Source of the DNA: Halorhodospira sp.
Lineage (GTDB): Bacteria > Pseudomonadota > Gammaproteobacteria > Nitrococcales > Halorhodospiraceae
Length of the DNA stretch: 5,303 bases
Direction: 5' to 3'
Assembly (NCBI GenBank): GCA_007121755.1
Contig: SKJZ01000199.1
Span: 1-5,303 of the forward strand
A program made the position numbers and the translations under genes. The notes below the pieces were generated by a model that was not told where the DNA came from, searched no databases, and worked only from the letters and a program-made list of their open reading frames with translations. How positions within the stretch are numbered: the first letter of the stretch is position 1; the number at the start of each line of letters is the position of its first letter. Positions 1 through 5,103 of this stretch are shown here, one piece after another.

Positions 1-23
1 TCTGAAGGCGAAGGAGGATGGCC

Positions 24-638
24 ATGATGCGACATAAAGACTACAGCGGCGTGGCTCTGCGCCCTTACGGTGTCAGGGGTCTGGTAAGTGGAGCGGTGGT
101 GGCCGCCGTGGTTCTCGGCGGCTGCTCGTCGGCGCCGTCGGAGCCGGAGACGACCGCCTCGGGATTGCCCAACTGGATTGTCACGCCGTCGGTCGACGAC
201 GGGCTGGCCGCTACGGGCTGTGTCACCGCCTCGGACACCTTCCGTTTGGACAGCAACCGGGCGGACAACGCGGCGCGGGAACAGTTGGCGGCGACCCTCG
301 GGGCCCAGGTGGAGTCTTATGTGGAGGACTACCAGCGGGCGATCGAGACTGAAGAGGAGGGGTTGACCACGGGAGCGGTGTTCGAGCAGATCACCCGCAC
401 GGTGGTGGACGAGAAGCTGGTCGGTTCGCGCCGGGTCATGGCGGACTATGTCGAAATGAATGGCGAGCGGCGTTTCTGCTCGTTGGTCGCCGTCGGCCAG
501 GAAGACGTGACGGAGATGTTAAGGGCGGTCGCCGAGGCCGCCGAAATCGAACCCGACGCGTTCTCCAACGCCGAGATGCGCGAGCAGTTCATGAGCCAGG
601 AGGCGTTGAACCGGCTGGATCAACAGGTGGGGAATTAA
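24..638 (+). CDS. Small outer-membrane lipoprotein, LPP20-like
   Basis: Predicted 204-aa lipoprotein. Seen: a short basic N-terminus, a hydrophobic stretch and a lipobox LGGC with the lipidated Cys at residue 34. Ser follows the Cys, so outer-membrane sorting by the Lol pathway is expected. After an acidic, Pro/Ser-rich linker comes an LPP20-like domain (about residues 49-165): PNW, then a G-x-x-A-x-G strand, an Ala/Arg-rich helix with AREQLAATLGAQV, and a closing strand FCSLVAV. Cys66 and Cys152 could form a periplasmic disulfide. LPP20-fold lipoproteins (such as FlgP) are envelope proteins, often attached to larger assemblies; the role here is unknown. Start choice: AAGGAGG at 11-17 abuts the ATG at 18, so that codon is too close. 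ATG 24 (6-nt spacing) or ATG 27 (9 nt) fits. The next gene begins on the base after this stop, so the two are almost certainly cotranscribed. Confidence 0.85.
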   Translation: MMRHKDYSGVALRPYGVRGLVSGAVVAAVVLGGCSSAPSEPETTASGLPNWIVTPSVDDGLAATGCVTASDTFRLDSNRADNAAREQLAATLGAQVESYVEDYQRAIETEEEGLTTGAVFEQITRTVVDEKLVGSRRVMADYVEMNGERRFCSLVAVGQEDVTEMLRAVAEAAEIEPDAFSNAEMREQFMSQEALNRLDQQVGN

Positions 639-2654
639 ATGTTTGAAGGGCGTTGGCGGTACCTCCTCCGCGCGGCGGGGAGGTTGTCTGCCGTGGTTCT
701 CGCGGTGTTGGTGGGCGGCTGCGCGGCGGTCAATCCGTTCGTCGACCGGGAGTCGGTCATGGATCTCCGGGACCGGGGACGGGACGAGGTCCGCGGCGCT
801 GTCGGCGTCGAGTACGGGCACGGCATCGGTGAGACGCGGGAGGAGGCGCGCCGCGCCGCGGCCGGGGAGCTGGCCGAACAGCTGTTGACCTTCGTCCGCT
901 CCGAGTTCCGCGAGCGCCAGACGGCGCTCCAGGCCGAGGGCGAGGTCGCGGTGGAGACTATGACCGAGGCGCGCATGGAGAGCGCCACCGACACTATGAC
1001 CAATGTGGCGCTGGCGGGCGTCGAGACCGATGTCGAGCGCCAGGCGCGGGACGGTTGGTACGTCCGCGTGCGCCTGGACAGCGGGCGCATGGACGCGCTG
1101 CGCGAACGGGCGGCGAACCAGGCGCCGGCGTTGGCCGCCTTCGAGAGCGTGGCGGCGTTGCCGGAATCCGCCGCGGGAGGGCGGTTACACGCCGCGTTGC
1201 GCGGTTTGGTCGATATGGACCGGACCGGTGTCGGCGATGAAGCGGTCTACCATCCGGATACCGGGCGGACTACTTTCCGTAGTTTCTTTGAGGAGAGTGT
1301 CGGTGACAGCGTCGCCGCGATACGCGCGGTGCCTTTGGTGGACGGTGGCCGGGCGCGGTTCGTCGTGGTCCATCGCGAGTCGTTGGCCCCCCAGCGGGGC
1401 GTCGCGCTGCGGGTGGGGGACGCCTACTTGCGGAGCAACGCCGAGGGCGTGACTGAAAGCGTCGCCGTCACCGACTTGGGAGACGAAGCCGATGTCTACA
1501 TCCTGGGCTACGCCGAGGCGGTGGGCGACGGCGCTCCCGGCGAGGCGTGGCGGTATCCGGACCGTGGCCTGCTGCACAGCACCACCTTGTACCCCGGCGA
1601 GTGGGTGGACCGGACGCCGTTACTGCTCGTCCACACCGAGCCGGCGGAGGCGGTGGTCGATGTGGCCGGCGTCTACCGCGGCAGCCCCGCCCGCTTCCGC
1701 GTGGAGCCGGGCCGGAGTTACGACCTGATTATCGAGGACGGTGAGGATCATCAGGGGTATAGGGAGCGAGTGGAGATCCCGGAGGGCGCCCCCTTCGTCT
1801 ACCGGTCGGTGCGGCTGACCGATCGCCGTTTCGGCGTTCTCTCCCTGCGGGCCGAGGGCCGTCACAGCCGCTTCTTTCTCGACGGCCCCGGCGGGAGGCA
1901 GCAGGTGGACGGCAACTCGGTCGATCTGCGAACGGATGTCGGGCGGTACACCGTCCAGGTCTACCGCGACGGCCGCGACGACTACCAGATTATTCGTGAC
2001 GAGGTGACGGTGGCCGAGGGCGAGCGGGTGGAGCGGGACTATGTGGCGCCGCGCTACCGCCGCCCGTATGCCCGGGGGTTCCGGATGGGGTTGGCCGTGG
2101 GGCGGATCGGCGGCGGCCTGGAGGACGAGTACGAACTGCCGGCGTCGGGCGGCGGCGACTCGGACTACGGCGCCTTCCGCGACGCCCACGATGTCAGTCA
2201 ACCGGCGGTCGGGCTCGACCTGATCGGCCAGTATCAGCGCTTCTTCAGCGCCGCTGCAGTGGGTTGGACGGTCCAGGGCGAGGCCGGCCTGCGCGCTCGC
2301 ACGATCGATACCGACGGCGGCGATCTCGATCTGACCGCCTTCCACGCGGCGGCCGGCTTCGGTCCGTGGCGGCCGGTGGGGGAAGGCGGTATCTGGTTGA
2401 CCGCCAATTACGCGCTGGAATCCGCGCGGTGGCGGGGAGATGTCCGTGATGAGTGGGGCCTGCCCGACAGCCAGGTGACCAACCACTATCCGTATCTGGA
2501 ACTCGGCTTCGCTACCGGCTTCTTCTTCGCTGCGCTGCGGGGCGGGGTCGACACCGTGGCGCCGCATTTGATGATCGGTTTCGGGATCGTGGACACCGAA
2601 CGGGGGTACGAGCATCGGCGCGCGACCCACGCCGTGGAAGGAGAGCATTACTGA
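639..2654 (+). CDS. Large multidomain lipoprotein: LPP20/FlgT-N-like head, PEGA-like modules, barrel-like C-terminus
   Basis: Predicted 671-aa outer-membrane lipoprotein; I do not recognise a named family. Seen: the signal sequence ends in VGGC with Cys28 followed by Ala-Ala, favouring outer-membrane sorting. Residues about 50-165 have the LPP20/FlgT-N pattern: GHGIGETREEARRAAAGELA, a long charged helix, then WYVRVRLDSGR. Residues about 328-395 (LLLVHTEPAEAVVDVAGVYR start) look like a PEGA-type beta-sandwich, and about 398-470 (FGVLSLRAEG, then GRYTVQVYRDG) like a second. From about residue 480 to the end there are alternating hydrophobic/polar strands rich in Gly and aromatics, such as RGFRMGLAVGRIGGG and YPYLELGFATGFFFAALRGG. 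These suggest a small outer-membrane beta-barrel of about eight strands, and the last residue is Tyr. A lipid anchor on a barrel-like domain is unusual. ATG 639 directly follows the upstream TAA, and AGGTGGGGA at 625-633 serves as the ribosome site. Domain calls are by eye; function unknown. Confidence 0.85.
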   Translation: MFEGRWRYLLRAAGRLSAVVLAVLVGGCAAVNPFVDRESVMDLRDRGRDEVRGAVGVEYGHGIGETREEARRAAAGELAEQLLTFVRSEFRERQTALQAEGEVAVETMTEARMESATDTMTNVALAGVETDVERQARDGWYVRVRLDSGRMDALRERAANQAPALAAFESVAALPESAAGGRLHAALRGLVDMDRTGVGDEAVYHPDTGRTTFRSFFEESVGDSVAAIRAVPLVDGGRARFVVVHRESLAPQRGVALRVGDAYLRSNAEGVTESVAVTDLGDEADVYILGYAEAVGDGAPGEAWRYPDRGLLHSTTLYPGEWVDRTPLLLVHTEPAEAVVDVAGVYRGSPARFRVEPGRSYDLIIEDGEDHQGYRERVEIPEGAPFVYRSVRLTDRRFGVLSLRAEGRHSRFFLDGPGGRQQVDGNSVDLRTDVGRYTVQVYRDGRDDYQIIRDEVTVAEGERVERDYVAPRYRRPYARGFRMGLAVGRIGGGLEDEYELPASGGGDSDYGAFRDAHDVSQPAVGLDLIGQYQRFFSAAAVGWTVQGEAGLRARTIDTDGGDLDLTAFHAAAGFGPWRPVGEGGIWLTANYALESARWRGDVRDEWGLPDSQVTNHYPYLELGFATGFFFAALRGGVDTVAPHLMIGFGIVDTERGYEHRRATHAVEGEHY

Positions 2655-2698
2655 ACGGGTGGACCGTGTGCAGGCGCGGTCAAATACCTCGCCGTACC

Positions 2699-2704
2699 AA
2701 GGAG
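2699..2704 (+). promoter_or_regulatory. Ribosome binding site that fixes the start at 2712
   Basis: AAGGAG lies 7 nt before ATG 2712. The in-frame TTG at 2706 is only one base after it, so the longer reading is unlikely. Confidence 0.75.
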
Positions 2705-2711
2705 ATTGCCC

Positions 2712-3629
2712 ATGACGAAAAAGCGTGTTTATGGAGCTGGCGTATGGATCGCCGTATCGATTTGCGGGGCGACGCCTCTTTACGCCGATCAACTGGTGGC
2801 GCCACCGCCGCCGGAAGCGGTTGCCGCAGAGCGAGCCGTGTCCACGGTGCCGGAAGACGTATTATTTTCCCGCACCTTCTATACGAAGCGGGATCTTGAC
2901 GAAGTGTTGGCCTTCTACGAGGCGGAGATCGGCGGAATGGAGCCGGTGGCCGACACGGCCCCGGAAACCGGAGAGGTTTATCGCGGCGTGGCAAAAGAGG
3001 TAACGGTTCGTTCCCGCGTATCGAAGGGTTATCAACCGCCGCCGAGTGAGTTGGGGGTAATCGTTACTGTCCGCGGCAGGCCCACTCATGTTGCCGGTTG
3101 CGGCCGGGAGGTCAAGAAGCACCTTACGGGGGCGCAACAGACGGCGGAAACCGTCAGTCCGGATGACGTGGAGGCGCTGTGCGATCGGTACCGCCATCAG
3201 GAGTACAGTTACTTCGATACCGATGTCAGTGCACTCTTTTCGGAGTACAGACGACGGGCCACGGGGCGCTACGGAGCGACCGCGGAGACCACGCGCGAGC
3301 ATGGGGAGCACGGCGCCGCGGTGCAGCAGGCATTGCAGGAGGCCGGCGTGATCGATGAGAGCGGCGAAATGGATATGGACGCCGCTGTCGAGGCCGCGAT
3401 GTCCGGGAGGCTGGGCGGCGCGGCGGAGGCCGGCGCCGCCATGCGCGAATCGGGCAGGCGGGCTGCGGGCGAGGCACAAGTGAGCCCGGAGCACGTCTGG
3501 CAAATTTGGCGCGACTACTTGGAGGAGCTCGATACCCATGCCTATCCGGTGAAGGTGACCATTCATAGCCACCCCAGCGAATGGGATGGCTACGACTACC
3601 GCCGGGGCGAGGTGCTGCGGGCGCGGTAG
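2712..3629 (+). CDS. Secreted periplasmic protein of unknown function
   Basis: Predicted 305-aa exported protein that I do not recognise. Seen: a classical signal peptide (TKKR, then a hydrophobic core, then PLYA|DQ) with likely cleavage after Ala25 and no lipobox. A Pro-rich stretch (APPPPEA) follows. Residues about 52-77 (FSRTFYTKRDLDEVLAFYEAE start) resemble the helix-plus-FY motif found in many small periplasmic alpha/beta modules. Residues about 112-130 form a strand (ELGVIVTVRGRPTHVAGC). The mature protein has just two Cys, 130 and 157, which could form a disulfide. Residues about 190-255 are a low-complexity Ala/Glu/Gly/Met helix, perhaps coiled. A conserved-looking C-terminal block (HVWQIWRDYLEELDTHAYPV, then KVTIHSHPSEW) ends the protein. 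It lies 57 bases after the large lipoprotein with no obvious terminator between, so it is probably in the same operon. The gene is real by export signal, ribosome site and length; its function is open. Confidence 0.8.
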   Translation: MTKKRVYGAGVWIAVSICGATPLYADQLVAPPPPEAVAAERAVSTVPEDVLFSRTFYTKRDLDEVLAFYEAEIGGMEPVADTAPETGEVYRGVAKEVTVRSRVSKGYQPPPSELGVIVTVRGRPTHVAGCGREVKKHLTGAQQTAETVSPDDVEALCDRYRHQEYSYFDTDVSALFSEYRRRATGRYGATAETTREHGEHGAAVQQALQEAGVIDESGEMDMDAAVEAAMSGRLGGAAEAGAAMRESGRRAAGEAQVSPEHVWQIWRDYLEELDTHAYPVKVTIHSHPSEWDGYDYRRGEVLRAR

Positions 3630-3648
3630 GCCGCTCCACGTTCACTTA

Positions 3649-3669
3649 CGGGCAGCCGGTTGCAACTGG
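3649..3669 (+). promoter_or_regulatory. Weak GG-N10-GC element overlapping a near-palindrome upstream of the EBP gene
   Basis: GG at 3650-3651 and the GC of TTGCA at 3662-3663 have the sigma-54 spacing, but the -24 half matches only in GG. The same bases form CCGGTTGCAACTGG (3656-3669), a dyad with one mismatched pair, which could instead be an operator. The 96-base gap before the EBP gene suggests that it has its own promoter, but I see no convincing sigma-70 pair. Confidence 0.2.
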
Positions 3670-3712
3670 TGGTAGCATGTGGCCGTTCAGTCGTGCTGTC
3701 GTGGATTTGTGT

Positions 3713-3717
3713 AGGAG
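3713..3717 (+). promoter_or_regulatory. Ribosome binding site that fixes the start at 3726
   Basis: AGGAG is 8 nt before ATG 3726. An upstream in-frame TTG at 3660 would add 22 residues that are not conserved in the family, and the in-frame GTG at 3717 overlaps the site itself. Confidence 0.8.
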
Positions 3718-3725
3718 TGGACGGA

Positions 3726-4673
3726 ATGGATACTTCGGGAATCGTCGGCGAGGCCCCGGAGCTGGGGGCGGTTCTCAGGGCCGCGCGTTTGGTGGCCGCC
3801 ACCGATGCCACGGTGCTCATCCAGGGGGAGAGCGGCAGCGGTAAGGAGCTGCTTGCCGGCACGGTCCACGCCCACAGCCGGCGGGCCGCCGGACCGTTTG
3901 TTACCGTGAACTGCGCCGCGTTGCCGGAGGGGTTGGCCGAGTCGGAGCTGTTCGGCCACCGCCGTGGCGCGTTTACCGGCGCCGTGAGCGACCAGACCGG
4001 GTTGGTCGAGGCGGCCGACGGGGGCACCCTCTTCCTCGATGAGGTCGGCGAACTCAATCCCTCCGTGCAGGCCAAGGTGCTCCGTTTCCTGGAGAGCGCT
4101 GAGTGCCGCCCCGTCGGGGCGGGGCGGGCGCGCCGGGTCGATGTGCGGGTGGTGGCCGCCACCAACCGGGATCTCTATGCCGAGTCTCAGGCCGGCGGTT
4201 TTCGCTCCGACCTCTACTACCGGCTTCACGTGATCCCGCTGGAATTGCCTCCGCTGCGCGAGCGCCAAGGCGATGTGCCGGTTCTGCTCAAACACTTCCT
4301 GACCTCGATGGCGCAGCGTCACGGCGTCGAGCCGCCGCGTCCGGCGGACGCAGCCGTGCGGATGCTGGAGGCCCACTGTTGGCCCGGCAACGTCCGGGAG
4401 TTGCGCAACCTCTGCGAACGGTTGGTGGTGTTGTGTCCGGGCCGGGAGATCCGGCCGGAGGATCTCCCGCCTGAGATCGGCGCTGCCCCGCCGGCAGCCG
4501 CGGGTACGCTCTTCCGGCTGCCGAGCCAGGGTGTCCGGTTGGTGGAGTTGGAAGCGGAGTTGATGCGGCAGGCGCTGGAGCGCACCCAGGGTAACCGCAG
4601 CCGGGCTGCGGAGCTGCTTGGTCTCACTCGAGATACCTTTCTCTATCGCATGAAGAAGCACACCATCGCCTGA
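3726..4673 (+). CDS. Sigma-54-dependent transcriptional activator (EBP) without a sensory domain
   Basis: Predicted 315-aa bacterial enhancer-binding protein. It should bind DNA upstream of -24/-12 promoters and use ATP hydrolysis to let sigma-54 RNA polymerase open DNA. All key parts are seen: Walker A GESGSGKE (34-41), the sigma-54 contact loop GAFTGA (81-86), Walker B GGTLFLDE (99-106), sensor I region AATNRDL (144-150), arginine-finger region RSDLYYRL (160-167), sensor II WPGNVREL (219-226) and a C-terminal Fis-type HTH (about 274-312, GNRSRAAELLGLTRDTFLYR). AAA+ homology begins almost at residue 6 (IVGEAPEL), so there is no receiver, GAF or PAS domain. This resembles PspF, which is controlled by a partner protein; no pspA or kinase gene is in the window. 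Activity may therefore be set by a partner or by expression. The promoter at 4855-4870 and repeats at 4991-5030 just downstream are natural candidate targets, though this is inference. Confidence 0.95.
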   Translation: MDTSGIVGEAPELGAVLRAARLVAATDATVLIQGESGSGKELLAGTVHAHSRRAAGPFVTVNCAALPEGLAESELFGHRRGAFTGAVSDQTGLVEAADGGTLFLDEVGELNPSVQAKVLRFLESAECRPVGAGRARRVDVRVVAATNRDLYAESQAGGFRSDLYYRLHVIPLELPPLRERQGDVPVLLKHFLTSMAQRHGVEPPRPADAAVRMLEAHCWPGNVRELRNLCERLVVLCPGREIRPEDLPPEIGAAPPAAAGTLFRLPSQGVRLVELEAELMRQALERTQGNRSRAAELLGLTRDTFLYRMKKHTIA

Positions 4674-4719
4674 TCGGCCTGCCCTGCTCTGACTTGCGGC
4701 ATGATTCATAACGGGCGCG

Positions 4720-4749
4720 GGCGGCGGGTGGCTCCATCCGCCCGCCGCC
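4720..4749. repeat. Strong GC-rich inverted repeat (stem-loop) after the EBP gene
   Basis: A 9-bp perfect stem (GGCGGCGGG with CCCGCCGCC) is extended inward by a short GG/CC helix around a 6-nt loop. It lies 46 bases past the EBP stop, but neither side has a T-tract, so it is not a textbook intrinsic terminator. It may protect or end the EBP mRNA. Read on the minus strand, its loop is AUGGAG, an ANGGAN hexaloop of the type bound by CsrA/RsmA. Confidence 0.6.
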
Positions 4750-4756
4750 GGTCCCG

Positions 4757-4770
4757 GGACATCCCTGTCC
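4757..4770 (-). promoter_or_regulatory. Candidate CsrA/RsmA-binding hairpin
   Basis: On the minus strand GGACAGGGAUGUCC folds as a 4-bp stem with hexaloop AGGGAU, or as 5 bp with loop GGGA. It contains CANGGANG in full. A competing GGG/CCC fold is possible but shorter. Confidence 0.4.
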
Positions 4771-4790
4771 GGCGAGGAGGCACCCCAGCC

Positions 4791-4817
4791 CGGAACCGTC
4801 GAGGCAGTGCGGTTCCG
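4791..4817. repeat. Inverted repeat CGGAACCG / CGGTTCCG
   Basis: Perfect 8-bp arms at 4791-4798 and 4810-4817, extended to 9 bp by C4790-G4818, with an 11-base spacer. On the minus strand it is the first hairpin of the proposed small RNA. It has no T-tract on either side. Confidence 0.6.
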
Positions 4818-4854
4818 GTGGAATCCGAGGCGCTTGTCTCTCACCAAGATATAT

Positions 4855-4870
4855 AGCAAAAGCGGTGCCA
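4855..4870 (-). promoter_or_regulatory. Sigma-54 promoter (-24/-12), reading leftward
   Basis: On the minus strand the bases are TGGCACCGCTTTTGCT. This matches the sigma-54 consensus TGGCACG-N4-TTGCW at every position except the G after TGGCAC, with exact GG-N10-GC spacing. An AT-rich TATATAT follows, as expected for the melting region, giving a start site near 4844. A sigma-70 reading is poor because no -35 hexamer fits at the right distance. Downstream lies no gene on this strand, only structured DNA and then the antisense of the EBP gene. Confidence 0.8.
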
Positions 4871-4874
4871 CTTT

Positions 4875-4938
4875 GCCGGGCGGGTAGCCGTGCGGCGGCG
4901 GCGTATCGCGGGACGCGGCTGGGCGCGGCTCGCCCGGC
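4875..4938. repeat. Inverted repeat GCCGGGCG ... CGCCCGGC
   Basis: Perfect 8-bp arms at 4875-4882 and 4931-4938, 48 bases apart, between the promoter and the IHF-like site. The enclosed stretch is very GC-rich and I see no gene or other motif in it. In DNA this GC-rich the repeat may be chance. Confidence 0.3.
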
Positions 4939-4940
4939 GG

Positions 4941-4953
4941 GAAGACCTTGATT
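4941..4953 (-). promoter_or_regulatory. Candidate IHF binding site
   Basis: The minus strand reads AATCAAGGTCTTC, matching the IHF consensus WATCAANNNNTTR at all defined positions but the last. It lies roughly 97-109 bp upstream of the predicted start, between promoter and repeats, where IHF bends DNA in many sigma-54 promoters to bring the activator to polymerase. Confidence 0.5.
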
Positions 4954-4990
4954 AGCGCGCGCCCGGTGTGTGGGATGAACGGTGGTGGTG

Positions 4991-5030
4991 GGTCAAATCG
5001 CGCAGCAGTGTGTCATATTGCGCAGTGGTG
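4991..5030. repeat. Two tandem 20-bp imperfect repeats, possible activator (UAS) sites
   Basis: Units 4991-5010 and 5011-5030 agree at 15 of 20 positions, sharing GTCA, AT, GCGCAG and GTG. The period is two DNA turns, so both copies face the same side of the helix. They also create a dyad GCGCA-N14-TGCGC (5000-5023). Their position, about 147-186 bp upstream of the predicted start, suits an enhancer for a sigma-54 activator. Which protein binds is unknown; the adjacent EBP is the obvious candidate. Confidence 0.45.
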
Positions 5031-5051
5031 AGCGCTGCGAGCGGAGGGAGG

Positions 5052-5092
5052 CCGGACGGGGGCCACCTGCAAGTCGTGGTAGCCCCGTCCGG
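5052..5092 (-). terminator. Terminator-like stem-loop after the copper chaperone gene
   Basis: A perfect 10-bp stem (CCGGACGGGG with CCCCGTCCGG) plus an inner CCAC/GTGG helix starts 11 bases after the stop codon at 5104. No T-tract follows on the minus strand, so termination may be inefficient or Rho-assisted. It separates the chaperone gene from the putative sigma-54 control region. Confidence 0.5.
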
Positions 5093-5103
5093 TAACAGTT
5101 GGA

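Larger units (their letters stand above)
4720..4844 (-). ncRNA. Candidate sigma-54-dependent small RNA with CsrA-type GGA hairpins
   Basis: Inferred RNA starting about 12 nt after the -12 element (near 4844) and running left. It folds into three hairpins. A (4818-4790) has a 9-bp stem CCGGAACCG/CGGUUCCGG with an 11-nt loop. B (4770-4757) has stem GGAC/GUCC around AGGGAU. C (4749-4720) has a 9-bp GC stem with inner GG/CC around AUGGAG. B reads CAGGGAUG, matching the CsrA/RsmA element CANGGANG, and ACAGGGAUGU also fits the known high-affinity CsrA core ACARGGAUGU. The two loop GGAs are about 28 nt apart, within reach of one CsrA dimer. The A-B linker has UGCCUCCUC, which could pair with Shine-Dalgarno sequences. 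No U-tract terminator is visible, so the 3' end is uncertain and the RNA may run on antisense to the EBP gene. No credible ORF explains this promoter. Confidence 0.4.

Noticed and set aside
18..23. ATG at 18 as start of the first lipoprotein
   Set aside because: It directly abuts the AAGGAGG ribosome site; ATG 24 or 27 has proper spacing.
1620..2792. 390-aa minus-strand reading frame
   Set aside because: Antisense of the large lipoprotein gene and low-complexity; typical of GC-rich DNA with high third-position GC.
4720..4749. Textbook Rho-independent terminator for the EBP gene
   Set aside because: The stem is strong but no T-tract follows on either strand, so it is recorded as a stem-loop only.
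3687..4871. 394-aa minus-strand reading frame just after the sigma-54 promoter
   Set aside because: Its GTG start lies inside the -24 element, upstream of the predicted transcript start; the protein is rich in Arg, Pro and Gly with no domain; it lies opposite the well-supported EBP gene.
4848..4878. Sigma-70 promoter using TATATA as -10 on the minus strand
   Set aside because: The hexamer 17 bases upstream is CGGCAA, matching TTGACA at only two positions, while the sigma-54 match is nearly complete.
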